The notes under the pieces: generated by a model | Seen by the model: only the letters and a program-made list of their open reading frames with translations | Databases searched by the model: none | What the model was told of the DNA's origin: nothing | In this document: one piece after another, positions 25,797 to 33,695 of the stretch | Layout of the letters: each line of letters starts with the position of its first letter | Position numbering within the stretch: position 1 is the first letter of the stretch | Made by a program: the position numbers and the translations under genes | NCBI RefSeq assembly: GCF_002855555.1 | Contig: NZ_PKRT01000001.1 | Span: 1,516,001 to 1,580,000, forward strand | DNA: 64,000 nucleotides | Source: Novosphingobium sp. TH158 | Lineage (GTDB): Bacteria > Pseudomonadota > Alphaproteobacteria > Sphingomonadales > Sphingomonadaceae | Direction of reading: 5' to 3'

Positions 25797-26711
25797 TCAG
25801 CGTGCGCTGGCCACCGCAGGCGCTCCGTCAGCCTCGGCCAGCTTTGCGAAATCGTCAACCAGCCGCGCGAAGCCCGCCTCGACCGGGATTTTCGCCTCCC
25901 AGCCCAGCAGCTCCCTTGCGCGGGAGGGATCGCCGACGAAGCGCGCCACATCGAACCGGCGCGGCGGTGCTTCGCGCAGGGTTACCGGGCGACGGGCTTC
26001 CTTGACGGCCATGGCAGCCAGTTCGCCGAGGGTGGTGCCCTTGCCGGTCAGGAAGTGGATGCTCGGCAGATCGCGCCCTTCGATCATCGCCACGATCGCC
26101 TTGAACAGGCCAAGCGCCGCATCGTCGACATGGGTGAAATCGAACAGGTTCTCCGATCCATCGATGCGCAGTTCGCCGCCCAGCGCGGCGGTGCGCGCAA
26201 AGGCCGGCACGACCCGGTCTTCATGGTCGGCTGTCGATCCATAGACGTTCGAAAAACGCACCGTCTGTGCGCGCATGCCGCCGCCCCTTGCCGCCGCGGT
26301 CTGTTCCTCCCCTGCAACCTTGGAGCGGGCGTAGGTGTTGAGCGGCTCCAGCGGATCATCCTCGACCACTGGCAGGCGGGCCTGTTCGCCATAGACCTCG
26401 CGGCTGCTGGCGAAGATCAGCCAGGGCGAAAGCGGGCTGTCCTGCATCAGCCCGATCAGCGAACGAAGCGCCTCGACATTGACCTGCTGCGTCAGATCCG
26501 GATCATTCTGCGCCCAGACCACGCGCGATACTGCGGCAAGGTGAACGACCCCGGTGGCACCATCCAGCGCCTCGGCAAGGGCGCTACTGTTCCGCGTGTC
26601 CTGGGCAGCATCCTCACGCATGTCGAAACCACGGGCAGCGATACCCGCCTCGGCAAGAAGCCCGAGCACGGCCGTGCCGATCAGACCGGCAGAGCCAGTA
26701 ACCAAAATCAT
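25797..26711 (-). CDS. NAD-dependent epimerase/dehydratase (extended SDR)
   Basis: The 304-residue protein starts MILVTGSAGLIGTAV (GxxGxxG dinucleotide site), has an active-site serine region FASSREVYGE and the catalytic pair Y-x3-K in NTYARSKVAGEE near residue 140. These are hallmarks of extended short-chain dehydrogenases that modify nucleotide sugars (UDP-glucose/galactose epimerases, dehydratases, reductases). It is the first gene of the polysaccharide-export run on this strand. The ATG at 26711 is preceded by GGGGAC. The precise sugar reaction cannot be named from sequence. Confidence 0.87.
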   Translation of the reverse strand: MILVTGSAGLIGTAVLGLLAEAGIAARGFDMREDAAQDTRNSSALAEALDGATGVVHLAAVSRVVWAQNDPDLTQQVNVEALRSLIGLMQDSPLSPWLIFASSREVYGEQARLPVVEDDPLEPLNTYARSKVAGEEQTAAARGGGMRAQTVRFSNVYGSTADHEDRVVPAFARTAALGGELRIDGSENLFDFTHVDDAALGLFKAIVAMIEGRDLPSIHFLTGKGTTLGELAAMAVKEARRPVTLREAPPRRFDVARFVGDPSRARELLGWEAKIPVEAGFARLVDDFAKLAEADGAPAVASAR

Positions 26712-26952
26712 GAAATAGTCCCCGCCATCGAGTCCGTGATTGCTGCCCCCTCCTCTGGATTTTGCACCTAGCGTCAAGCGGCATGCGATAAGCTAAACCG
26801 ATTTACGGGTTTTTACTATTCGGTTTCCCCAAGAATCTCGCGCGCACGCCGGATTTTGCGGCGAACCACCACACCGGATCGCGCATGGCGAATGCTCAAA
26901 TGATGCGACAAAGCCACGCCCCTTCCCTGTCGCCACCTCGCTGCCGGACAGC

Positions 26953-27732
26953 TCAGTTCCGGCGCTCCATTTCTTCCCGCAGGACGGCGTTTTCTAGGAG
27001 GGCGTCCGTCAGCATCTGGCGAAGGCGGCGGTTCTGCTCTTCGGTGTCTTCGCTCGGAACGGGGCGCGGCAGGAGGCCGTTGAGGAACAGCTCGATCGAG
27101 CTGTATGTCCGGCGTTGCAGTTCTGCGGCATCGAATTCCACCCCCCAGGCCGCCATGCTCGATGGCCCGCCCACGACGAGGTGAAGAAAGGCATGGGCCG
27201 CTTCGCCGGCATCGAAGCCCGACCGGTCCGAAAGTTCGACCCGCCGCGCAAACAGGTCCGTCAGGAAGGCGACAGTCGGCTCCGTCCCCTGCCGGACATT
27301 CGCGGCTGCCAGTTCGGGCATGCGGCTGGAGACGGTGTTGGTCAGGCGAAACAGCCGCAAACCCGAAGGGCTGAGAATATTTTCGACGAGTATCCCGCCG
27401 ACATTGCGCAGCGTTTCGCGCAGGTCATCGCACTCTGCCGCCTGAAGGCGCTCCACAGGCACGATCCAGTCCTCGATCGCGCGACTCAGCGCGGAGCGGA
27501 ACAGGGTCTCCTTGTCGGCATAGCGGGCATAGATCGTACGCTTCGCCATTCCTGCCGCGAGCGCGATAGCTTCTACGCTGGTGCCCTCGTATCCGTCGTT
27601 GAGGAACAGATCGAGCGCGATATCGAGCAATTGCCCGTCACTCAGCGTCGGCCGGCCGATCTTGCGGGGCCTGGCCGCCTCGTCCGCGCCGCGCTGCACC
27701 AGGCTCTGTTGCGCTTTCGACGCCCGCTGCAT
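26953..27732 (-). CDS. TetR/AcrR family transcriptional regulator
   Basis: The protein of about 259 residues has a TetR DNA-binding domain (GRPTLSDGQLLDIALDLFL, then TSVEAIALAAGMAKRTIY with RYADKETLF). A long C-terminal ligand domain resembles the AefR-type tail. It is divergent from the Baeyer-Villiger monooxygenase gene, so it probably controls that cassette through the palindromes at 27858-27878. The ATG at 27732 has GGAG six bases upstream; an ATG at 27744 would add four residues. The C-terminus ends in a short charged helix. The inducer is unknown. Confidence 0.88.
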   Translation of the reverse strand: MQRASKAQQSLVQRGADEAARPRKIGRPTLSDGQLLDIALDLFLNDGYEGTSVEAIALAAGMAKRTIYARYADKETLFRSALSRAIEDWIVPVERLQAAECDDLRETLRNVGGILVENILSPSGLRLFRLTNTVSSRMPELAAANVRQGTEPTVAFLTDLFARRVELSDRSGFDAGEAAHAFLHLVVGGPSSMAAWGVEFDAAELQRRTYSSIELFLNGLLPRPVPSEDTEEQNRRLRQMLTDALLENAVLREEMERRN

Positions 27733-27857
27733 CGCAATCTCCATCCGTTCGGGCCCGCCGGGAACGAGCCATGACGATGAAACTGATTAGGTGCTTAATG
27801 CTGGAGTTACAAGCGTCGCACCAGAAAAATACGTCATGCAAAGGTTGACTTTATCCC

Positions 27858-27878
27858 GGTTACGGTAACAAAATTACC
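27858..27878. promoter_or_regulatory. overlapping palindromes, candidate TetR operator
   Basis: GTTAC-G-GTAAC (27859-27869) overlaps GGTAA-N5-TTACC (27864-27878). A TTGACT hexamer at 27845-27850, facing the monooxygenase gene, could be a -35 box, placing the palindromes over the spacer and -10. This is a plausible repressor site for the divergent TetR gene. Confidence 0.5.
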
Positions 27879-28082
27879 AGAGACTCAAGGCGCGATTCGG
27901 AGAAAGGGCCGGGTAGCGTCGGATTTGAAACGACTTGAGTGCTAAAGTGGGATGGGAACGCAGCACACCTCACCTTTTGCCGGTGCATCCAGGCGGATAC
28001 CGGCCTCCGGAGCAGAAGGCGCATGCAGCGATGCACGCTCCCGGTCCGGTTTTTGCCGCTGCGCGGAACATGTGAGCCAGCC

Positions 28083-29918
28083 ATGAAAACAGACTGCGAA
28101 CCGACCGACATTCCGGCAATCGAAGAGATCGATGTGCCGCGACTGCTGGAAAAGTACGCGCATGAGCGGGACCGGCGCATGCGTCCCGAGGCGCAGGAGC
28201 AATATGTCTCGCCACGCGGCAAGTTTGCCGAGATCAGCGATGCCGATCCGCACATGCCGCTCATCGAGCGCGAACCGATAGCGGAAGACCTCGACGTCAT
28301 GGTCCTGGGCGGCGGCTTTGGCGGCGTGCTGGCCGGTTATTACCTGCGCCAGGCGGGACTGGGCGATTTCCGCATCGTCGACCACGCCGGCGATTTCGGC
28401 GGTTGCTGGTACTGGAACCGCTATCCCGGCGTGGAGTGCGACAACGTCTCCTACGTTTACCTGCCGCTGCTCGAAGAAATGGGCTTCATGCCCTCGAAGA
28501 AGTTTTCGCCAGGCTATGAGATCCGCGAGTATATCCAGAGCATCGCCAGCAAGGCCGGGCTTTACGACAAGGCCCTGATGCATACCCGGGTCAACGCGAT
28601 GCGCTGGGACGAAAGCATCAGCCGCTGGCGCGTCACGACCAACCGCGGCGACGAACTGCGCCCGCGCTTCATCGTTTTCTCGCACAGCCCCGCAAACACC
28701 CCGAAGCTGCCCGACATTCCGGGCCTCGACGCGTTCGGCGGCACAATTTTCCATAGCTCGCGCTGGGATTACGATTACACCGGCGGCAGCCAGAAAATGC
28801 CCGTGCTCGACAAGCTGCACGACAAGCGCGTTGCCGTGCTGGGGACCGGCGCCTCCGCTGTCCAGATCGTGCCCTTCCTTGGCGAATACGCGAAGCACGT
28901 CCACGTGATCCAGCGCACGCCTTCGAGCGTCGATGCCAGGGACAATCGCGATACCGATCCGGACTGGGCGGCATCGCTCAAGCCCGGCTGGCATCAGGAA
29001 ATGCTGGTGAATTTCCAGCACGGCCTGTGGAACGGTCTCGGCCGGGACGAGCCTGACCAGATCTGCGACATCTGGACCGAGATCAATCGCAACATCCGCC
29101 ACGAGCGCGAACAGGCAGGCTGGCCGGAACTGGGCCTGGAAGAACTGCTCGCCCTGCGTGACCAGCACGATCACCGTACGATGGAACGGATGCGGCGGCG
29201 GGTGGACGAGATCGTTGCCGACAAGGACACCGCCGAGCGGCTGAAGCCCTATTACCGCTATCTCTGCAAGCGGCCCTGCTCGAACGACAATTACTACCCG
29301 GCCTTCAACCGGCCGAATGTCGATCTGATCGACGTGTCGGATACACGCGGCCTTGAAGGCCTGACCGCCAAGGGTTTCACCCACCAGGGCAAGGAGCACG
29401 AGGTCGACTGCATCATCCTTGCCAGCGGTTATGAGCAGACCAGCTCGTTGCGCAAGCGGTGGTCATTCGACGTTGCCGAGGGCCGCAACGGCCTGTCGCT
29501 CTTCGACCACTGGGACGCTGGCTACAAGACGCTGCACGGCATGAGCACGCACGGCTTTCCGAACAAGTTCTTCATCGGTTTCGTGCAGGGCGGCGTTCAC
29601 GCATCGACCACCGAGACTTTCCGGCGCCAGGCCGAGCATATCGCCTATATCATTTCGACGGCGAAGCAGCGCGGCATCAAGTCCATGGAACTGACCAGGG
29701 AGGCGGAGGACGCCTGGGTGGCGCACCACCGCGCCACCGAACTGGACGTGGAAAGCTTCGCACGCGCCTGCACGCCGGGCTACTACAACAGCGAAGGCGG
29801 CGAGGTTTTCCGCTATTTCCTCGGCGATTCCTACGGCCCCGGGCCCTATGCCTTCTGGGAGAAGCTGGCCGAATGGCGCGCCGACGACCGGCTCGAAGGC
29901 TTTGACTGCAAGTTTTGA
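28083..29918 (+). CDS. flavin-binding Baeyer-Villiger-type monooxygenase
   Basis: The protein of about 611 residues has two Rossmann motifs (GGGFGGVLAGYYL for FAD, GTGASAVQI for NADPH) and, between them, the Baeyer-Villiger fingerprint F-x-G-x3-H-x3-W-D (FGGTIFHSSRWD). An N-terminal extension of about 70 residues precedes the FAD site, as in large-ring and steroid monooxygenases. It should insert oxygen next to a ketone, giving an ester or lactone, with NADPH and O2. The ATG at 28083 is used; an ATG at 28023 has a strong ribosome site (GGAG and AAGG upstream) and would add 20 residues. The next genes (TauD, KstD-like) fit alicyclic or steroid-like catabolism. Confidence 0.9.
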   Translation: MKTDCEPTDIPAIEEIDVPRLLEKYAHERDRRMRPEAQEQYVSPRGKFAEISDADPHMPLIEREPIAEDLDVMVLGGGFGGVLAGYYLRQAGLGDFRIVDHAGDFGGCWYWNRYPGVECDNVSYVYLPLLEEMGFMPSKKFSPGYEIREYIQSIASKAGLYDKALMHTRVNAMRWDESISRWRVTTNRGDELRPRFIVFSHSPANTPKLPDIPGLDAFGGTIFHSSRWDYDYTGGSQKMPVLDKLHDKRVAVLGTGASAVQIVPFLGEYAKHVHVIQRTPSSVDARDNRDTDPDWAASLKPGWHQEMLVNFQHGLWNGLGRDEPDQICDIWTEINRNIRHEREQAGWPELGLEELLALRDQHDHRTMERMRRRVDEIVADKDTAERLKPYYRYLCKRPCSNDNYYPAFNRPNVDLIDVSDTRGLEGLTAKGFTHQGKEHEVDCIILASGYEQTSSLRKRWSFDVAEGRNGLSLFDHWDAGYKTLHGMSTHGFPNKFFIGFVQGGVHASTTETFRRQAEHIAYIISTAKQRGIKSMELTREAEDAWVAHHRATELDVESFARACTPGYYNSEGGEVFRYFLGDSYGPGPYAFWEKLAEWRADDRLEGFDCKF

Positions 29919-29941
29919 AATTGACCGAGAGGAACAGGACC

Positions 29942-30754
29942 ATGGCTTTGCAGACCCGCAAGCTTACTGAAACCATCGGCACCGAAGTGATCGCGCCGGT
30001 AGAGGAATTGCTCAAGCCGGAGGTCGCCGCGCAGGTGCGGCAGATCCTCGTCGAACGCGGTGTCCTGCTCTTTCCGCAGCTGGGCATTTCCGACGAGGAC
30101 CAGGTGCGGCTCGCCAGCCTGATCGGCACGGTGCGCGAGGAAGGCGAGAAGGGCATCTTCAAGATCACGCTCGACAACAAGGCGAATGCCCAGGCCCTTT
30201 ACCTCAAGGGCTCGTTCAACTGGCACATGGACGGCACCCATGACCATGTGCCTGTCTTCGGCAGCCTGCTGACCGCGCGCGTGCTGTCCAAGGAGGGCGG
30301 CGATACCCTGTTCGCCAACAGCTACGCTGCCTATGAAGCGCTGCCGCAGGCGATGAAGGATCGCATCGCCGACCTGCGCGTGGTCCACAGCTTTGCCTAT
30401 TCGATGGAGCAGGCCGGCATCGAGAAGACCCCGGAAACCGAAGCGCACTGGAATTCGATCCCGGACCAGACCCACGCGCTGGTCTGGCCGCACAAGTCGG
30501 GCCGCAAGTCGCTGGTGATCGGCTGCCATGCCAGCCATGTCGTCGGCATGGACCCGGATGAAAGCGCGGCGCTGATCGCGGAACTGATGGACTGGGTGAC
30601 GCAGGAACGCTTTACCTATCGCCACAAGTGGACCGTTGGCGACATGCTGATCTGGGACAATACCGGCGTTTTGCACCGCGCCACCCCCTATGCTCTTGGC
30701 AGCGGCCGAATGATGCACCGCACGACGCTGATGGGCGAAGAAGCCTTCGCCTGA
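29942..30754 (+). CDS. TauD/TfdA family Fe(II)/2-oxoglutarate dioxygenase
   Basis: The 270-residue protein has the TauD iron triad (WHMDGTHD, H-x-D, near residue 93, and a distal His in DNTGVLHRAT) and a 2-oxoglutarate-binding Arg in MMHRTTL. TauD-type enzymes hydroxylate a carbon next to sulfonate, ether, carboxylate or steroid-like groups. A paralogue at 53541-54377 shares the same layout and the motif AAYEAL. The start follows GAGAGGAACAGGACC, a strong ribosome site, 24 bases after the monooxygenase. The substrate is probably the molecule handled by the neighbouring enzymes. Confidence 0.9.
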   Translation: MALQTRKLTETIGTEVIAPVEELLKPEVAAQVRQILVERGVLLFPQLGISDEDQVRLASLIGTVREEGEKGIFKITLDNKANAQALYLKGSFNWHMDGTHDHVPVFGSLLTARVLSKEGGDTLFANSYAAYEALPQAMKDRIADLRVVHSFAYSMEQAGIEKTPETEAHWNSIPDQTHALVWPHKSGRKSLVIGCHASHVVGMDPDESAALIAELMDWVTQERFTYRHKWTVGDMLIWDNTGVLHRATPYALGSGRMMHRTTLMGEEAFA

Positions 30755-30793
30755 TCGACCAAAATCAGAACAGTTCTCTGGAGAGTTAAGGCA

Positions 30794-32476
30794 ATGCTGA
30801 GCAATCTTCCCGCACATTGGGACATGGAGGCTGATCTCGTCGCGATCGGTTCGGGCATCGGCGGGCTGTCCGCCGCAATCACCGCCCATGAAAACGGGCT
30901 GAGCGCCATCGTGCTTGAACGCTCGAACGAAGTCGGCGGCGTCACCGCCCTTTCCCAGGGACAGGTATGGATCGCGGGCAGCCGCCACGCTGCCGAACTG
31001 GGCGTCGATGACAGCGCAGAGAGCGGCTTCCGATATCTCCAGCGCCTGGGCATGGGCTATGCCGAGGACAGTGCGATCCGCAACTTCACCACGCACGCGC
31101 CGGTGGCATTGCACTGGTTCGAGGACACCATCGGCCTGCGGATGGTTCCGATCCGGGGCTGTCCCGACTATTACTACGGCCTCACCAACGACAGCGTTTC
31201 AGAGGGCAGGCTGCTGGAAGTGGAACCCTTCCCCGGCGCCACGCTGGGAGAATGGCAGAGCCGCACCCGGCTATCGCCACAGGTTCCTTATGGCCTGACC
31301 ACGCAGGACATTGCCGACAAGGGTGGCCTTGCCGCAATGACCAAGTGGGATTTCGAGCTGATGGGCCGCCGCATGATGAATGACGAGCGCTGTGCCGGTT
31401 CGGGCCTCGCCGCCTATTTCGTCAAAGGCGCGATCGACCGGGGCATCCCGCTGGAAACCGGCGTGAACGCCCAGGAACTGATCGCCGATGGCGAGCGCGT
31501 GGTTGGCGTGCGCTGCACGCGCGATGGCGCGGACCTGTTCGTCAAGGCGAACAAGGGCGTGGTCATCGCCGTCAGCTCCTATGAACGCGAACAGAAGCTG
31601 GAAAAGCACCTCGGCAACCAGCTCGATGCAATCTCCATGCTGTTCACGGCGGTCGATGGCGCCAACATCCGCCTTGCCGGACCGCTTGGCGCACGGGTTT
31701 CGCGGGTGCCGGAAATCAGCATGGCCGGGTTCAACCAGCCCGGAGAAGAGACCGAGGAGGGCCAGCCCCTCTGGCGCAGCTCGATGCCGTTCATCGGCTT
31801 GCCGCACACCATCGTGGTCAACCGCCGCGGCAAGCGGTTCGGCAACGAAAGCTTCTACCGCTCGTTCTTCTACCAGCTCGACGTGATCGATGGCACCACC
31901 CAGACGCACCCCAATTTCCCCTGCTGGGTGATCCTCGATAGCCAGGCCCGCGCCAAGTACGGCTTCGGCTCGATCGCACCGGGCCAGGATTGGCCCGAAG
32001 GCTTCGGCGTGGTGGCGGACACTATCGAGGAACTGGCGCGAAAGGCGGGCATCGATGCCGAAGGCCTTGTCGAAACGGTGGCCCGTTTCAACCCCAACGC
32101 CGAAGCGGGCAAGGATCCCGATTTCGGCCGGGGCGAGCAGCCGTGGGGAGCCTGGATGACCGGCGACAAGGAGCACCAGCCCAACCCCAACCTGGGACCG
32201 CTGTCCAAGGGGCCGTTCTTTGCCGTTCAGCTGCGGCGCATGGGCGCAACCGGCATTCCTGCGGCCGGCCTTCAGATCGATCGCAATGCCAACGTCGTCG
32301 GCTGGGACGAAAAGCCGATCCCCGGCCTCTATGCGGCTGGCAACTCGGTCGCCCGGCTTGAAACCGGCGCGGTGATGCAAAGCGGCGTCTCCAACGCCCG
32401 CGGCATGACTTATGGCTGGCTGGCTGCCCTTCACGCCGCCGGGCAGCCCAGCACCCTGCTGGACAGCGCCCGGTGA
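30794..32476 (+). CDS. FAD-dependent dehydrogenase, 3-ketosteroid dehydrogenase/fumarate reductase-like
   Basis: The 560-residue protein has an N-terminal FAD site (LVAIGSGIGGLSAAITAHENG), a KstD-like segment VTALSQGQVWIAG soon after, and a C-terminal IPGLYAAGNSVA with the second FAD contact. This is the succinate dehydrogenase/fumarate reductase flavoprotein family, whose KstD members introduce a 1,2-double bond into 3-ketosteroids. A steroid or similar cyclic ketone is a reasonable substrate but is not proven. It sits 39 bases after the TauD gene and overlaps the SRPBCC gene by 4 bases, so it belongs to the cassette. Confidence 0.86.
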   Translation: MLSNLPAHWDMEADLVAIGSGIGGLSAAITAHENGLSAIVLERSNEVGGVTALSQGQVWIAGSRHAAELGVDDSAESGFRYLQRLGMGYAEDSAIRNFTTHAPVALHWFEDTIGLRMVPIRGCPDYYYGLTNDSVSEGRLLEVEPFPGATLGEWQSRTRLSPQVPYGLTTQDIADKGGLAAMTKWDFELMGRRMMNDERCAGSGLAAYFVKGAIDRGIPLETGVNAQELIADGERVVGVRCTRDGADLFVKANKGVVIAVSSYEREQKLEKHLGNQLDAISMLFTAVDGANIRLAGPLGARVSRVPEISMAGFNQPGEETEEGQPLWRSSMPFIGLPHTIVVNRRGKRFGNESFYRSFFYQLDVIDGTTQTHPNFPCWVILDSQARAKYGFGSIAPGQDWPEGFGVVADTIEELARKAGIDAEGLVETVARFNPNAEAGKDPDFGRGEQPWGAWMTGDKEHQPNPNLGPLSKGPFFAVQLRRMGATGIPAAGLQIDRNANVVGWDEKPIPGLYAAGNSVARLETGAVMQSGVSNARGMTYGWLAALHAAGQPSTLLDSAR

Positions 32477-33015
32477 TCGAAACCGAACAGACGGTCACCG
32501 TCGGCTGCGATATCGACAGCACCTGGGCCTATGCCCGCGACTTCCAGCGCTGGGCCAGCATCATGCCGGGCTACCAGTCCTGCGAGATGGAAGACGAAGA
32601 CAACTCGCTCTGGGTGCTCAAGGTCGGCGTCGGAGCCATGGTCCGCACCGTAAAAGTGAAGGTCAGTGTCAGCGAATGGGCCGGGCCGGAGCGCGTCGAT
32701 TTCACCTACAAGCTGGTCGGCGATCCGGTGGAAGGTCACGGATCCTACCTGGCTGCACCTGCGGGGAGCGGCCAGACGGCCATGACGCTCAAGGTGCGCA
32801 TCATCGGCAGCGGCCCGCTCGCCCCTATGTGGGAGGCGATGTGCGGCCCGGTCCTGCCCAAGTTCGCCCGCAGCTTTGCCGAGCAGTTGCGGGACCGTAT
32901 CGAGGAATTCAACGGCGCCCCGGCGCACGACGCAGACGTGCTCACCGCACCCGTCCGGGCGGGAATGATCGACCGCCTGATAAGCTGGCTGCGCAGGTTG
33001 CTGGGGCAGGCTTGA
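32473..33015 (+). CDS. SRPBCC (START-like, CoxG-like) family protein
   Basis: The 180-residue product has a beta-rich SRPBCC pattern: an N-terminal EQTVTVGCDIDSTWAYARDFQRWASIMPG, a central strand run with VRTVKVKVSVSEWAGPERVDF, and a C-terminal helix LPKFARSFAEQLRDRIEEF. That helix closes the hydrophobic cavity in relatives such as CoxG. SRPBCC proteins bind hydrophobic ligands or aid enzymes. The last 25 residues form a hydrophobic-basic tail that may bind membrane. It starts at a GTG overlapping the KstD-like stop (GTGA), so it ends the cassette. Its task may be substrate binding or delivery. Confidence 0.78.
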   Translation: MIETEQTVTVGCDIDSTWAYARDFQRWASIMPGYQSCEMEDEDNSLWVLKVGVGAMVRTVKVKVSVSEWAGPERVDFTYKLVGDPVEGHGSYLAAPAGSGQTAMTLKVRIIGSGPLAPMWEAMCGPVLPKFARSFAEQLRDRIEEFNGAPAHDADVLTAPVRAGMIDRLISWLRRLLGQA

Positions 33016-33046
33016 GCCCGCGCCACCCCGGCACAGGCGAATTGCG

Positions 33047-33072
33047 ATCGGGCATTCGGCCCGATGGGCCGA
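33047..33072. promoter_or_regulatory. two overlapping, mutually exclusive hairpins upstream of nasT
   Basis: ATCGGGC (33047-33053) pairs with GCCCGAT (33059-33065), and TCGGCCC (33056-33062) pairs with GGGCCGA (33066-33072). The two stems share bases and cannot form together. No T-run follows, so termination is not certain. Confidence 0.35.
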
Positions 33073-33116
33073 GGTAGGGGATTGCATCGCGTGATGCTGC
33101 GCTGCACAATGGCCGT

Positions 33117-33695
33117 ATGCGAATTGCGATTGTCGATGAAAGCGCTTCGCGTGCTGCTGTGATCCACGAAGGCCTTGCGGCGCTAAACGACTGCGAGATC
33201 TTTGTCGTTACCGAGCGCTCCGGCCTGGTGAAACGGATCGGCGAGATCGCACCCGATATTGTCCTGATCGACCTTGGCAACCCTTCTCGCGACATGCTGG
33301 AGGAATACTTCGCAGTCACGCGCGCGCTGGCGCGCCCCATCGCCATGTTCGTTGACGAATCCGATGATGAGGCAATTGCCGCCTCGATCGATGCAGGGGT
33401 TTCCTCCTATGTCATCGATGGCCTTGCTCCGCATCGGATCCGGCCCATCCTCGACCTTGCCGTGCGCCGCTTCAATGCCTTTACCCGACTTCAAGCCGAC
33501 CTTGCCGAAGCACAGGGCAAGCTGGCCGAGCGCGAATGCATTGACCGGGCCAAGCGGATCCTGATGGACAGCCGCCGAATGTCGGAGCCCGAAGCCTATG
33601 CCGAACTGCGCAAGACGGCGATGAACCAGGGCCGCCGGATTGGTGAAATTGCCGAAGCGGTCGTCACCGCGCACAAGTTGATGGGAGGCGCATGA
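33117..33695 (+). CDS. nasT: NasT-type ANTAR-domain antiterminator
   Basis: The 192-residue protein has a receiver-like N-terminal half (MRIAIVDESASRAAVIHEGL, DIVLIDLGNPS) and a C-terminal ANTAR domain (ERECIDRAKRILMDSRRMSE, then AYAELRKTAMNQGRRIGEIA). ANTAR domains bind paired hexaloop hairpins in leader RNA and prevent a downstream terminator from forming. Two such leaders lie upstream of nrtA and nirB. It overlaps nasS by 4 bases. In the Azotobacter and Paracoccus systems NasS holds NasT inactive until nitrate or nitrite is bound. A weaker copy of the locus's 16-bp motif lies just before its start. Confidence 0.92.
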   Translation: MRIAIVDESASRAAVIHEGLAALNDCEIFVVTERSGLVKRIGEIAPDIVLIDLGNPSRDMLEEYFAVTRALARPIAMFVDESDDEAIAASIDAGVSSYVIDGLAPHRIRPILDLAVRRFNAFTRLQADLAEAQGKLAERECIDRAKRILMDSRRMSEPEAYAELRKTAMNQGRRIGEIAEAVVTAHKLMGGA

